In this document: positions 12,049-20,578 of the stretch, one piece after another
Numbering within the stretch: position 1 is the stretch's first letter
Layout of the letters: each line of letters starts with the position of its first letter
From: Pseudomonas sp. R28(2017)
Lineage (GTDB): Bacteria; Pseudomonadota; Gammaproteobacteria; Pseudomonadales; Pseudomonadaceae
NCBI RefSeq assembly: GCF_002112505.1
Contig: NZ_NEHW01000002.1
Span: 496,001-560,000 of the forward strand
DNA length: 64,000 bases
Reading direction: 5' to 3'
Notes under the pieces: model-generated
What the model was told of the DNA's origin: nothing
Database searches by the model: none
The model's input: only the letters and a program-made list of their open reading frames with translations
Program-made: the position numbers and the translations under genes

Positions 12049-12897
12049 TCAATAGGTGAAGAAGCCGCGGCCGCTCTTGCGGCCCAGCCATCCGGCCGCG
12101 ACCATTTCCTTGAGCAGCGGGGCAGGGCGGTACTTGCTGTCGTTGAAGCCATCGTGGAAGGCTTCCATGATCGCCAGCAGGGTATCCAGGCCGATCAGGT
12201 CGGCCAGGGCCAGCGGGCCGATCGGCTGGTTGCAGCCCAGGCGCATGCCGGTGTCGATGTCCTCGGCACTGGCCAGGCCTTCCTGGCGCACGAAGATTGC
12301 TTCGTTGATCATCGGCACCAGGATGCGGTTGACCACGAAGCCCGGGCGGTTGCCGGCGGTGATCGGCGTCTTGCCCAGCTTCTCGGTGACCACCAACGCC
12401 TGGGCATAGGTGCTGTCGCTGGTCTGCAGGCCACGGATGATCTCGACCAGGGCCATCATCGGCACCGGGTTGAAGAAGTGCACGCCAATGAAGCGTTCAG
12501 GGTGCTCGATGCTGGCGGCCAGCTGGGTCACCGACAGCGACGAGGTGTTGGTGGCGATCAGGCAGTCGGCCGCTACGTTGGCCGCCACCTGCTGCAGGAT
12601 GCGCTGCTTGAGCTGCAGGTTCTCGGTGGCCGCCTCGATCACCAGCTGCGCACTGCTCAGCTGGGCATAGTCGGTGCTGGTGCGGATGCGGGTCTTCGCC
12701 GCCTCGGCGCGCTCGGCGTCGAGTGTACCCTTGCTCACCTGGCGCTCGAGGTTCTTGCTCAAGGTGGCCACGCCACGCTCCAGCGCGGCGTCGGAGACGT
12801 CCACCAGCAGCACCTGGTAGCCGGCCACCGCGCACACCTGGGCGATACCGTTGCCCATGGTGCCGGCGCCGATCACGGCAATCTGTTCAATCGTCAT
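12049..12897 (-). CDS. hbd: 3-hydroxybutyryl-CoA dehydrogenase
   Basis: An NAD(P)-dependent L-3-hydroxyacyl-CoA dehydrogenase of 282 residues. The N-terminal Rossmann motif is AVIGAGTMGNGIAQ, the catalytic His is in GVHFFNPVPMM with Glu in VEIIRGL, and the C-terminal domain has GNRPGFVVNRIL. It interconverts 3-hydroxybutyryl-CoA and acetoacetyl-CoA. It lies 11 bp downstream of the thiolase gene, which supplies or consumes the product, so the two probably act in short-chain acyl-CoA degradation. The symbol follows common usage; it could equally be named paaH-like. Confidence 0.93.
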   Translation of the reverse strand: MTIEQIAVIGAGTMGNGIAQVCAVAGYQVLLVDVSDAALERGVATLSKNLERQVSKGTLDAERAEAAKTRIRTSTDYAQLSSAQLVIEAATENLQLKQRILQQVAANVAADCLIATNTSSLSVTQLAASIEHPERFIGVHFFNPVPMMALVEIIRGLQTSDSTYAQALVVTEKLGKTPITAGNRPGFVVNRILVPMINEAIFVRQEGLASAEDIDTGMRLGCNQPIGPLALADLIGLDTLLAIMEAFHDGFNDSKYRPAPLLKEMVAAGWLGRKSGRGFFTY

Positions 12898-12908
12898 GGT
12901 TCAGCCCC

Positions 12909-14093
12909 TCAGACGCGCTCGAAGACCACGGCGATGCCCTGGCCGCCGCCGATGCACATGGTGGCCAGCGCGTAGCGGCCCTGGATGCGTTGCAGCTCGT
13001 GGATGGCCTTGGTGGCGATGATCGCCCCGGTGGCACCGACCGGGTGGCCGAGGGAGATGCCCGAGCCGTTCGGGTTGACCTTTTCCGGGTCGAAGCCGAG
13101 TTCGCGGGCCACGGCGCAGGCCTGGGCGGCAAAGGCTTCGTTGGACTCGATCACATCCAGGTCGCTGACACTCAGGCCAGCCTTTTCCAGCACCTTGCGA
13201 GTGGCCGGGATCGGGCCCAGGCCCATCAGTTCCGGCTCGACGCCGGCGTGGGCATAGGCCACCAGGCGCGCCAGCGGCTTCAGGCCCAGGCGGCGCACGG
13301 CATCACCGGTGGCCAGTACCAGGCCGGCGGCGCCATCGTTGATGCCGCTGGCGTTGCCGGCGGTGACGGTGCCGTCCTTCTTGAACACGGTCTTCATGCC
13401 GGCCAGCTGCTCGGCCGTCACATCGGCGCGTACATGCTCGTCGACGGCGAACTGCACGGTGCCTTTACGGGTTTTCAGCTCCAGCGGCACGATCTGGCTG
13501 TCGAAGCGGCCTTCGGCCTGGGCGCGGGCGGCGCGGCGCTGGCTGGTCAGGGCCAGTTCGTCCTGCATTTCGCGGCTGATACCCTGCTGGGCGGCGACGT
13601 TTTCCGCGGTGATGCCCATGTGGAAGTGCTCGAACGGGTCGTGCAATACACCGACGGTGTAGTCGATGCCCTGCAGGTCCCCCATGCGTGCACCCCAGCG
13701 CGCCTGCGGCAGCAGGTACGGGCCGCGGCTCATGGACTCGGCACCGGCGGCCAGGGCCACTTCGGCGTCACCCAGCAGCAGGCACTGCGCGGCCGAGACG
13801 ATGGCCTGCAGGCCCGAACCGCACAGGCGGTTGACGTTGAAGGCCGGGGTTTCCTTGGGGATGCCGGCGTTCATTGCCGCCACGCGCGACAGGTAGGCGT
13901 CGCGCGCTTCGGTAGGGATGACGTTGGCCATCACCACATGGCCGATCTGCTCGGCGGGCACGCCCGAGCGCTCGATGGCGGCGCGGGTCACGGCGGTGGC
14001 CAGGTCGGCCAGGGGCAGGTCCTTGAGGGCCCCACCGAAACCACCGATGGCGGTACGGACGGCACTGACGACGTAGATTTCTGCGCTGCTCAT
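12909..14093 (-). CDS. bktB: Acetyl-CoA acyltransferase (beta-ketothiolase)
   Basis: A type II thiolase of 394 residues that cleaves 3-ketoacyl-CoA to acetyl-CoA, or condenses in reverse. Active-site elements are intact: nucleophilic Cys in NRLCGSGLQAIV, His in GHPVGATGA and the second Cys in MCIGGGQGIA. The N-terminus YVVSAVRTAIGGFGGAL is typical of BktB/PhaA-like enzymes. It is first in the three-gene - operon with the dehydrogenase and TetR, and is divergent from an AraC-type regulator 168 bp away that may also control it. Confidence 0.92.
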   Translation of the reverse strand: MSSAEIYVVSAVRTAIGGFGGALKDLPLADLATAVTRAAIERSGVPAEQIGHVVMANVIPTEARDAYLSRVAAMNAGIPKETPAFNVNRLCGSGLQAIVSAAQCLLLGDAEVALAAGAESMSRGPYLLPQARWGARMGDLQGIDYTVGVLHDPFEHFHMGITAENVAAQQGISREMQDELALTSQRRAARAQAEGRFDSQIVPLELKTRKGTVQFAVDEHVRADVTAEQLAGMKTVFKKDGTVTAGNASGINDGAAGLVLATGDAVRRLGLKPLARLVAYAHAGVEPELMGLGPIPATRKVLEKAGLSVSDLDVIESNEAFAAQACAVARELGFDPEKVNPNGSGISLGHPVGATGAIIATKAIHELQRIQGRYALATMCIGGGQGIAVVFERV

Positions 14094-14261
14094 AGAGGCT
14101 CCGATTGCTTAGGCATGGCGGGAGCGGGCCAGGCTCTGCGAGAATGGCCGGCGATCCCGGATGGGGTCCGAGTCTAGGCAAAGGCTCTGTTGCAGCCTAT
14201 GCCGGATCTGTTCAGTCAACCTGGCATTTTTTGCCACTCAGCATAGACAGTGAATTCCGCC

Positions 14262-15272
14262 ATGCGCGATAGCGATTCGGTCGCGGTGTACTTTCTCAAT
14301 GCCATGCTGCATGCCTTGCGCGAGCAGCCGGCAGTGCTCGAGGCACGGCTGCGTGGGGTGGGCATCGACCCGGCCGTGCTCGGCCAGCCCCAGGCCCGGG
14401 TGCCGGCCAAGGCCTTCGCCCGCTTGTGGCTGGAGCTGATCGAGCTGCTGGACGATGAATTCTTTCGCCTCGACAGCCACGGCATGCCGCTGGGCAGCTT
14501 TGCCCTGATCTGCCGTGGCTTGATTCAGGAACCGAACCTGGAAAAAGCCCTGCGCCAGTGCATGGGCAGTTTCGCCCTGTTCCTGCGCGACCTGCGCGGC
14601 AGCCTCACGCTGCGCGGCGGGCGTGCGGTGATCAGCGTGCAGTCGGCGATCGCCGACCCGTTGACCCGGGTGTATGCCGAGGAAACCTACCTGGTGCTGA
14701 TGATCGGCCTGCTGTGCTGGCTGGCCGGGCGGCGCATCGCCATCGACCGCACGGAACTGGCGGTGGCGCGCCCGGCCCAGGATGACGACCCGCTGCTGTG
14801 GGGGCCGGACTTGCGCCTGGGCAGCGGGCGCACCGAAGTCGAGTTCGACAGCGCCTGGTTGCGCCTGCCGGTGGTGCAGGACCTGGCGGGCCTGAAGACC
14901 TTCTTGCGCAGTGCGCCGCAGGGCCTGGTGATCCGCTTTCGCAACCAGAATGGCCTGGTGGCCGAGGTCTATCGCCATTTGCGCGCCCGCCGCTATGGGC
15001 AGTGGCCGACCTTGGCGGCCATGGCCGAGCAGCAAGGCATCAGTGCCAGCACCTTCCGCCGCCAGCTGGAGCGCGAAGGGCGCTCTTACCAGCAGATCAA
15101 GGATGAAGTACGCCGGGCGATGGCCTTCGAGCGTTTGCGTGAAGGCGCGCTGAGCATCGCCGAGATTGCCGAACAGGCGGGCTTTCAGGAGCCCAGCGCG
15201 TTTCACCGGGCGTTCAAGAAATGGACCGGGCAGAGCCCGGGCAGCTATCGGGCGCGGCTTGCCGGGCGTTAG
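14262..15272 (+). CDS. AraC-family regulator with N-terminal Arabinose_bd-like domain
   Basis: A 336-residue regulator of the OruR/PhbR-like AraC group: an N-terminal ligand domain (about 1-220, HALREQPAVLEARLRGVGID) and a C-terminal AraC DNA-binding pair, with helix 1 at MAEQQGISASTFRRQLEREG and the second helix-turn-helix at IAEIAEQAGFQEPSAFHRAFKKWTG (key LxxxAFHRAFKKW). ATG 14262 is preferred to an in-frame GTG 14250, though neither has a strong ribosome site. Divergent orientation suggests that it activates the thiolase operon. Confidence 0.9.
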   Translation: MRDSDSVAVYFLNAMLHALREQPAVLEARLRGVGIDPAVLGQPQARVPAKAFARLWLELIELLDDEFFRLDSHGMPLGSFALICRGLIQEPNLEKALRQCMGSFALFLRDLRGSLTLRGGRAVISVQSAIADPLTRVYAEETYLVLMIGLLCWLAGRRIAIDRTELAVARPAQDDDPLLWGPDLRLGSGRTEVEFDSAWLRLPVVQDLAGLKTFLRSAPQGLVIRFRNQNGLVAEVYRHLRARRYGQWPTLAAMAEQQGISASTFRRQLEREGRSYQQIKDEVRRAMAFERLREGALSIAEIAEQAGFQEPSAFHRAFKKWTGQSPGSYRARLAGR

Positions 15273-15283
15273 CCGTCAGCCGC

Positions 15284-16219
15284 TCAGTGAATGGCCACCG
15301 GGTTGATGTTGACCTGGGTCGAGCCCTTGTACAGCGGTTGCCCCAGCACGAACAGGAACTCGAACGCCTTGTCCTTGACCAGTGCGCGGGTGTCGATCAG
15401 TTCCAGGTTGTAGATGCCGCGCTTGGCCAGCATGAACTGGTTGACCGGGAACTCTTCACCGGTCGGGTTCGGGTACACCTCCGAAGCCCAGGTATCGCCG
15501 CCAAAGGCGACGATGCCCTGGTCCGCCAGCCATTCGGCGGCTGCCAGGTCGATGCCCGGTTCGGTGGCGAGGAACTGCGGGTTGTCCTTGCCGATCAGTT
15601 CGAGCCAGCCGGTGTTGAACAGCACCACATCGCCCTTGCGCAAGGTGATGCCTTCTTGCTTGAGCACCGCCTTGATGTCGTCGACGCTGAACGCGGTGCC
15701 GCCCGGAACGATGGCCTTGCCGTAGTGGGCGGTCATGTCCAGCACCACGCCGCGAGTGACCATCGGTGGCACCTTTTCCACGCCCAGCTTGGTCACACCT
15801 TCGACGGTGACGAAGTCGGCCGCCTTGTTGCCGTTGTAGTAGACGTTGTCGATGCCGATGTGGCCGATGCCGTTGAGCTGGGTGCCGACGCCGGTCCAGC
15901 CGTTGACCAGTTCGTCGTTGAAGGTGAATTTGTTGCGGCCCAGGGTCTGGCCGGCCTGTTCCCCGGGCTGGATGTTGTACAGGTGGAAGCTGCGATGGCG
16001 GAACGCCGGCAGGTCTTTGCTGACCGGCACGGCCAGCGGGTAGGTCTTGCCGGTCTTGACCAGGGCGGCCGCCTGTTTGACCACGTCCGGGGTGAGCAGG
16101 TTGGCGGCGCCGATTTCGTCGTGCTTGCCGTAAGGCGAGGTCTGCCAGTCGGCGGCCAGGGCGGTCTGGGCGATGCCCGCCAGGGTAACGGTGAGCAGCA
16201 GGGGCTTGAAGCGTTTCAT
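15284..16219 (-). CDS. Secreted cyclase-family (kynurenine formamidase-like) hydrolase
   Basis: PF04199-type metal hydrolase of 311 residues with a cleavable signal peptide (MKRFKPLLLTVTLAGIAQTALA), so it acts in the periplasm. The metal-site region reads VGTQLNGIGHIG and differs from the HxGTHxDxPxH of formamidases, which points to the other branch of the family, whose substrates are mostly unknown. FNTGWLELIG and FGGDTWASEVYPN are also family landmarks. ATG 16219 has AGGAG at ideal spacing. It sits downstream of a WYL-like regulator on the same strand, probably controlled by it. Confidence 0.85.
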   Translation of the reverse strand: MKRFKPLLLTVTLAGIAQTALAADWQTSPYGKHDEIGAANLLTPDVVKQAAALVKTGKTYPLAVPVSKDLPAFRHRSFHLYNIQPGEQAGQTLGRNKFTFNDELVNGWTGVGTQLNGIGHIGIDNVYYNGNKAADFVTVEGVTKLGVEKVPPMVTRGVVLDMTAHYGKAIVPGGTAFSVDDIKAVLKQEGITLRKGDVVLFNTGWLELIGKDNPQFLATEPGIDLAAAEWLADQGIVAFGGDTWASEVYPNPTGEEFPVNQFMLAKRGIYNLELIDTRALVKDKAFEFLFVLGQPLYKGSTQVNINPVAIH

Positions 16220-16317
16220 TGCATTCTCCTGAAGGTGAAGCGTTGTCAGGAGCGAATTCTGGGCAGGGCCGCCATGATGAAAAAGCGGCCCGGGGGACAA
16301 TGACTTTTGCCCGCCGG

Positions 16318-16860
16318 TCAATAACCGTCGTCGTTCAGAGCCAGGCTCTGGCGCAGTTGTTCGACCATCGACACGCGCAGCGTTTCTGGCGCCTTGACCC
16401 GGATCGAGCCGGCCTGGGACAGCAGCCAGCCCATTAGCGCTCGGCTGTCTTCGACCGTGGCTGCGAGCATTGCCCCGCCGTTATCGTGGGGGGCCAGGCG
16501 CATGTCCTCGGACAGCGGCTGGTGTTCCAGGCGGCGGGCGAGGCCATCGTCGACCCAGGCGTGCAGTTCGATCTGTTGCGAGGGGGTGAGTACGTCTGGC
16601 TGCAACTGCTGGGCTGTATCCAGGCTCAGGCCCGGCTGCCAATACCAGCCATAGGGCATGCCTTTGCTGTTGCAGTGCAGCGGGAACAGCGTTGCCAGCT
16701 CATTGAGGTCGCGCTCGACGGTACGCTTGCTGGTTTTGTGGCCGGCCTTGGCCAGTGCAGCCTGCAACTGTGTGGAGCTCATCCCGGGGTGTCGGTCAGG
16801 CAGCAGCTTCAGGAGCTGCCATTGTCGGGCGATGGTGTGGCGGGTCGGGTGGCTGGGCAC
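16318..16860 (-). CDS. Short HTH-WYL-type transcriptional regulator
   Basis: A 180-residue protein with a DeoR-like winged helix at the N-terminus (RQWQLLKLLPDRHPGMSSTQL, then GHKTSKRTVERDLNELATLF; the recognition part is KRTVERDLNEL) and a WYL-like middle part around YGWYWQPGLSL. WYL regulators usually exceed 230 residues, so the C-terminal extension is missing or reduced here. I see no frameshift that would restore a longer protein. It precedes the cyclase-family gene on the same strand by about 100 bp. Confidence 0.75.
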   Translation of the reverse strand: MPSHPTRHTIARQWQLLKLLPDRHPGMSSTQLQAALAKAGHKTSKRTVERDLNELATLFPLHCNSKGMPYGWYWQPGLSLDTAQQLQPDVLTPSQQIELHAWVDDGLARRLEHQPLSEDMRLAPHDNGGAMLAATVEDSRALMGWLLSQAGSIRVKAPETLRVSMVEQLRQSLALNDDGY

Positions 16861-17027
16861 GGGAGCTTCATCCTTGAAGGCAGGTACGGGGCGTACCGGA
16901 GTGATGGCATATAGCTATTGCGCTAGCATACTCCTTCGGGAGATGGGATCCAAGTTTGGCGGGATCGGCGGTTGCCGGGATGCTGAGGTCGTAGCAAGGC
17001 CACCAGGTGCCTGCAGTAACATTTTCA

Positions 17028-17077
17028 GCGCCTATGAGATCGAGCGCCGCCCGCGCGGCGCTCGATCTCATAGGCGC
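17028..17077. repeat. Perfect 23-bp-stem hairpin, GATCGAGCGCCGC family, copy 1
   Basis: Arms 17028-17050 and 17055-17077 are fully complementary around loop CCGC. The core GAGATCGAGCGCCGC is shared with the hairpin at 27646-27691, but the sequence differs from the REP family. It lies between the MDR dehydrogenase 3' end and the WYL regulator 5' end, so it may end the dehydrogenase transcript. Confidence 0.85.
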
Positions 17078-17106
17078 CAGAGAACTCCAGGCAGGCCCCA
17101 AAAAAC

Positions 17107-18093
17107 TCAATCCAGGCGAGTAACCCATTTACCGCCGAGGCTGCCATCTTTCAACGCCCGCAAGGCCGCAGGCAGCGCTTCAAAAGCAAACTCGCGGCGC
17201 TGCGGTGCAACCAGGCGGCCATCGGCGACGGCTTGCAGCAGTTGTTCACCGGCCACGCGAAGGGCCTGGCGATCCTGCAGGCGGCCATGGGCATGAATGC
17301 TGTTGAGCGCCACTTCATGCAGCGAGATTGCCGTGCTGAAGGCGGCCAGTGGGGCTGCTTCCTGGCGGTCCTGGATGCACACCAGGTGGCCGTTGTAGCC
17401 GAGCAAGTGGGCCAGGCTGCCCGCGTGGGTGCCGCTGACCGTGTCGAACACGCAATGCAGTGGGCGCTCGCCGAGGGCTGCCTGCAACTGGGCCTGCCAG
17501 TCGCCGTCGTGGTAGTCGAACACGCCGGCCACACCGAGCGCCTTTAGCACCGCGTGGTGGCGTTGGCCTGCCGTGGCCCAGACGCGCAGGCCGCGCTGTG
17601 CGGCCAGCTGCGCCAGATAGAAGCCCACTGCGCCCCCCGCGCCAATCACCAGCACATCGCGGCTGGCGCCGTCGGGCACCTTGGCCAGCGCCTGCCAGGC
17701 GGTGAGGGCGGGGCAGGGCACGGCAGCGGCGGCGCTGTCGTCCAGCTGTGCAGGGATGTGCATGACCAGGCTGGCATCGAGCAGACAGTGTTCGGCGAAG
17801 CTGCCGTCACGGGCCAGGGACTGGTGATAGGCGACGCGGGTGCCCAGCGGCAGATCCACGCCAGCGCCGGCGGCGACAACCACACCGGCACCATCGACGC
17901 CGGGGACGGTGCCTTGCTGCCAGGCCGGGTGCCCCCATTCACAGATCTTCCAGTCCACCGGGTTCAGGGCGATGGCGCGGTTGGCGACCAGCACTTCGCC
18001 GGGGCCGGGTTGGGGCAGAGGCTTGTGGATGAGCTGCAGGCCGTCGAGGCCGGCGTTCGGGGTCCAGGCCCAGGCTTGATGATGGGTTGGCAT
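17107..18093 (-). CDS. Zinc-independent alcohol dehydrogenase/quinone oxidoreductase (MDR)
   Basis: A medium-chain dehydrogenase/reductase of 328 residues. It has the GroES-like N-terminal part (NPVDWKICEWGHPAWQQG, PGVDGAGVVVAAG), a Rossmann motif VIGAGGAVGFYLAQLA and the C-terminal pattern GGKWVTRLD. The structural-zinc cysteine cluster of classical ADHs is absent, which fits the quinone oxidoreductase branch using NADPH. Substrate unknown. A lone gene on the - strand, with neighbours more than 100 bp away on both sides. Confidence 0.88.
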   Translation of the reverse strand: MPTHHQAWAWTPNAGLDGLQLIHKPLPQPGPGEVLVANRAIALNPVDWKICEWGHPAWQQGTVPGVDGAGVVVAAGAGVDLPLGTRVAYHQSLARDGSFAEHCLLDASLVMHIPAQLDDSAAAAVPCPALTAWQALAKVPDGASRDVLVIGAGGAVGFYLAQLAAQRGLRVWATAGQRHHAVLKALGVAGVFDYHDGDWQAQLQAALGERPLHCVFDTVSGTHAGSLAHLLGYNGHLVCIQDRQEAAPLAAFSTAISLHEVALNSIHAHGRLQDRQALRVAGEQLLQAVADGRLVAPQRREFAFEALPAALRALKDGSLGGKWVTRLD

Positions 18094-18189
18094 GCTGCAG
18101 TCCTTTTGAGACGAGTGTGGGCGGGAGGCTAGCGGGTATCAGGCAGGGGAAACAGGTAGGCGAGGGACAAGGTGTTTTGATCGCGGGAC

Positions 18190-18217
18190 AAAAAAGCGGG
18201 GCTGCAAAGCAGCCCCG
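18190..18217 (-). terminator. Rho-independent terminator of the SDR-SRPBCC operon
   Basis: CGGGGCTGC (18197-18205) pairs with GCAGCCCCG (18209-18217) around AAA; read on the - strand the stem is followed by a T run (complement of AAAAAA at 18190-18195). It lies 6 bp after the stop of the SRPBCC gene. Confidence 0.88.
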
Positions 18218-18222
18218 ATCAC

Positions 18223-18630
18223 TCAGCCCAGGGTTTTGGCCAAGGCTTCCAGGCCACCTTCATAGATGCCTTTGAACAGCGCCTGCGCTTCGGCATCACT
18301 GACCCCGGCCGGGGTGAATTCACCGAACCATTCGATCAGGCTGCCCTGGCCATCGGCCTTGACCCGCAGGGTCGACAGGTAGCCGGTCACCGGGAACGGG
18401 CTGGTGAGAATCGCGTAGCTGTAGCTGCGTTCTTTTTCATCGAAGGCCATCAGGCGCTCGACGATGCTGTTGCCGTCCGGGTCTTTCAACGAGCGCACGC
18501 GGCCGCCTTCGCTGGACAGGCTTTCAGGGATGAACGGCAGCCAGTCGGGCAGGCTGTCGAAGCCGCCGATCAGGGCCCAGACGTGGTCAGGGCTGTGTTG
18601 GGTGTGCAGGGAAGCGTAGGCAGTTGCCAT
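18223..18630 (-). CDS. SRPBCC-family protein (polyketide cyclase/lipid-binding fold)
   Basis: A 135-residue START-like fold protein: HTQHSPDHVWALIGGFDSLPDW at the N-terminus (residues near VWALIGGF), the central EGGRVRSLKDPDGNSIVERL strand region and the C-terminal helix ALFKGIYEGGLEALAKTL. Such proteins bind small hydrophobic ligands or act as cyclases. ATG 18630 is chosen because GGAG lies 9 bases upstream; the longer TTG 18645 would destroy that site. It follows the SDR gene by 21 bp, and the pair probably handles the same compound. Confidence 0.85.
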   Translation of the reverse strand: MATAYASLHTQHSPDHVWALIGGFDSLPDWLPFIPESLSSEGGRVRSLKDPDGNSIVERLMAFDEKERSYSYAILTSPFPVTGYLSTLRVKADGQGSLIEWFGEFTPAGVSDAEAQALFKGIYEGGLEALAKTLG

Positions 18631-18651
18631 GGTGTAATTCTCCAATTGAAT

Positions 18652-19449
18652 TCAGATAGCGAGGCTGTCGACCACACCGCCGTCGACCCGCAGGGCCGCG
18701 CCGGTGGTGGCGGAGGAATAAGGGGAGGCCAGGTACACCGCCAGGTGGGCGACCTCGTCGACCTCGGCGGCGCGCTGGATGATCGAGCTCGGCCGTGCGC
18801 TGCGCACGAAGTGGTCGGCTTCTTCACGGACGCTGCGCCCGGAGGCCTTGGCGGCGTCGGCCACCAGCGCGGCGACGCCATCGGTCAGGGTCGGGCCGGG
18901 CAGCACGGCATTGACCGTTACCCCGGTGCCGGCCAGGCGCTTGGCCAGGCCATGGGACACTGCCAGGTTGGCGGCTTTGGTGACGCCGTAGTTGATCATG
19001 TCGGCGGGGATGGCGATGCCCGATTCGGAGGAGATGAACAGGATCCGCCCCCAACCCTTGGCGACCATGCCCGGCGCATAGTGGCGGGCAAGGCGTACGC
19101 CGGACAGCACGTTGACGTCGTAGAAGCGCTCCCATTCGCTGTCGGGCACGGCAAAGAAGTCGACGTCGTCGTAGATGCCCAGGTTGTTGACCAGGATGTC
19201 GGCCTGCGGGTGGGCGGCGAACAGCGTTTCGGCACCTTCGGCAGTGCCCAGGTCGGCCACCACGCCGTGCACCTGGCCACGCCCGCCCTGGGCGCGCAGT
19301 TCAGCCAGGGCGGCGTCGAGCGACGTCTGGCTGCGGCCGGCAATGACCACGTCGGCATGGGCGCGGGCCAGGCCGCGGGCGATGGCCAGACCAATACCGC
19401 CGGTCGAGCCGCTGATGATGGCGGTGCGTCCGCCGAGGTCGATGTTCAT
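18652..19449 (-). CDS. Short-chain dehydrogenase/reductase
   Basis: A classical SDR of 265 residues. The cofactor motif is SGSTGGIGLAIARG, NNLG (here VNNLGIYDD) is in place, and the Ser...Tyr-x3-Lys centre is seen in SSESGIAIPADMINYGVTK. Residues after the first beta strand (AGRSQ) suggest NADP. ATG 19449 is preceded by AGGAG. It is co-transcribed with the SRPBCC gene. A LysR gene lies upstream on the same strand, about 90 bp away, and may control it. The substrate is unknown. Confidence 0.92.
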   Translation of the reverse strand: MNIDLGGRTAIISGSTGGIGLAIARGLARAHADVVIAGRSQTSLDAALAELRAQGGRGQVHGVVADLGTAEGAETLFAAHPQADILVNNLGIYDDVDFFAVPDSEWERFYDVNVLSGVRLARHYAPGMVAKGWGRILFISSESGIAIPADMINYGVTKAANLAVSHGLAKRLAGTGVTVNAVLPGPTLTDGVAALVADAAKASGRSVREEADHFVRSARPSSIIQRAAEVDEVAHLAVYLASPYSSATTGAALRVDGGVVDSLAI

Positions 19450-19535
19450 GGAATGGCTCCTGTGGGTGAGTTGCATCGATAGGAGCCATCCTAGTGGTGC
19501 GTTATCAGACTGTAAAAGACGTAATTCGACTGAGT

Positions 19536-20459
19536 TCAGACCTCTGTCGACTTGTTAGCTTCTTTATCAGCAAGCGCCAGTACCCGCTCGCGGAAGATGC
19601 CCACGATCGGTCGCAGGTCCACCTGGTGCCAGGCCGCCCACAGCTGCACGCAAGGCTGGAACCAGTCCAGCTGGCGCAGTACCACGCTTGGTCCGACGCT
19701 GCCCGACAGGCTGCTCTGCACCATGGCCAGGCCCAGCCCGGCAGACACCAGGCCGAGTACGCTCAGCGGGTCGGTGGCCTCCAGCGACAGGCGCGGAGTG
19801 AAGCCGGCATCGCCGCAGCGGGCGATGAAATCGTCGCGCTTGTTGACCTGGTCGGGCTGGCCGCCGGTGATGATCCATTCCTGTTCATGCAGGTCGGCCG
19901 GCGTCAGTTCGGCCTTGCTGGCCAATGGATGCACAGCCGGGATGGCCAACAGCATCGGGTCGTCGAGCACAGGCTGGCTGCGCAAGTCGGGGTCGTGCTT
20001 CGGTGGCGGCTCGCAGACCAGGGCGATGTCCAGGCTGCGCTGGCGCAAACCTTCGAACTGCTCGCTCGGGGTCATGTTGTACAGGGCAATGTGAATGTTC
20101 GGGCGCTCGCCGCGAATCGCCCGCACCGCGCCGGGCAGCACGCCGGCATGGATGGCGTGGTTGACGTAGCCGATGCACAGGCCACCTTCTTCGCCACGGC
20201 CCAGGCGCTTGCCCAGCGACTCCAGGCGCTCGGCATGCTTGAGCAGGCCGCGCGCTTCCGCCAGGAAGGTGCGCCCGTCGTTGGTCAGGTACAGGCGCTG
20301 GTTGCGCCGTTCGAACAGCGCCAGGCCCAGGTTGTCCTCGAGCTGGGCGATCTGCCGGCTCAGGGGGGATTGAGAGATATGCAGCTGCTCGGCGGCCCTG
20401 CCGACGTTCTCGCATTCGGCGACGGCCACGAAGTAGCGCAACTGACGTAGATCCTGCAT
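19536..20459 (-). CDS. LysR-family regulator
   Basis: A 307-residue LysR protein. The N-terminal winged helix is QLRYFVAVAECENVGRAAEQ and LHISQSPLSRQIAQLEDNLG (recognition helix SQSPLSRQIAQLE), followed by the co-inducer-binding domain, with the second half starting near ELTPADLHEQEWII. It is divergent from the aldo/keto reductase gene across 119 bp and lies upstream of the SDR operon on its own strand, so either unit may be its target. The helix sequence is of the CatR/BenM-like group. Confidence 0.93.
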   Translation of the reverse strand: MQDLRQLRYFVAVAECENVGRAAEQLHISQSPLSRQIAQLEDNLGLALFERRNQRLYLTNDGRTFLAEARGLLKHAERLESLGKRLGRGEEGGLCIGYVNHAIHAGVLPGAVRAIRGERPNIHIALYNMTPSEQFEGLRQRSLDIALVCEPPPKHDPDLRSQPVLDDPMLLAIPAVHPLASKAELTPADLHEQEWIITGGQPDQVNKRDDFIARCGDAGFTPRLSLEATDPLSVLGLVSAGLGLAMVQSSLSGSVGPSVVLRQLDWFQPCVQLWAAWHQVDLRPIVGIFRERVLALADKEANKSTEV

Positions 20460-20578
20460 GAGACCTCCAGGGACTTAACTGTGTCGAATTATGACTTGGA
20501 CGGTCTCGTCTTGGGAAGCCTAGGATGCGCTCACGTCGTCGGCTGACGACCTTTCACACCTCTACTGGAGAAGATTCC

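Noticed and set aside
16868..17128. 86-codon - frame around the long hairpin
   Set aside because: Its core is translated hairpin sequence (RSSAARAALDL), which reappears in a + frame at 27644, so it reflects the repeat and not a gene.
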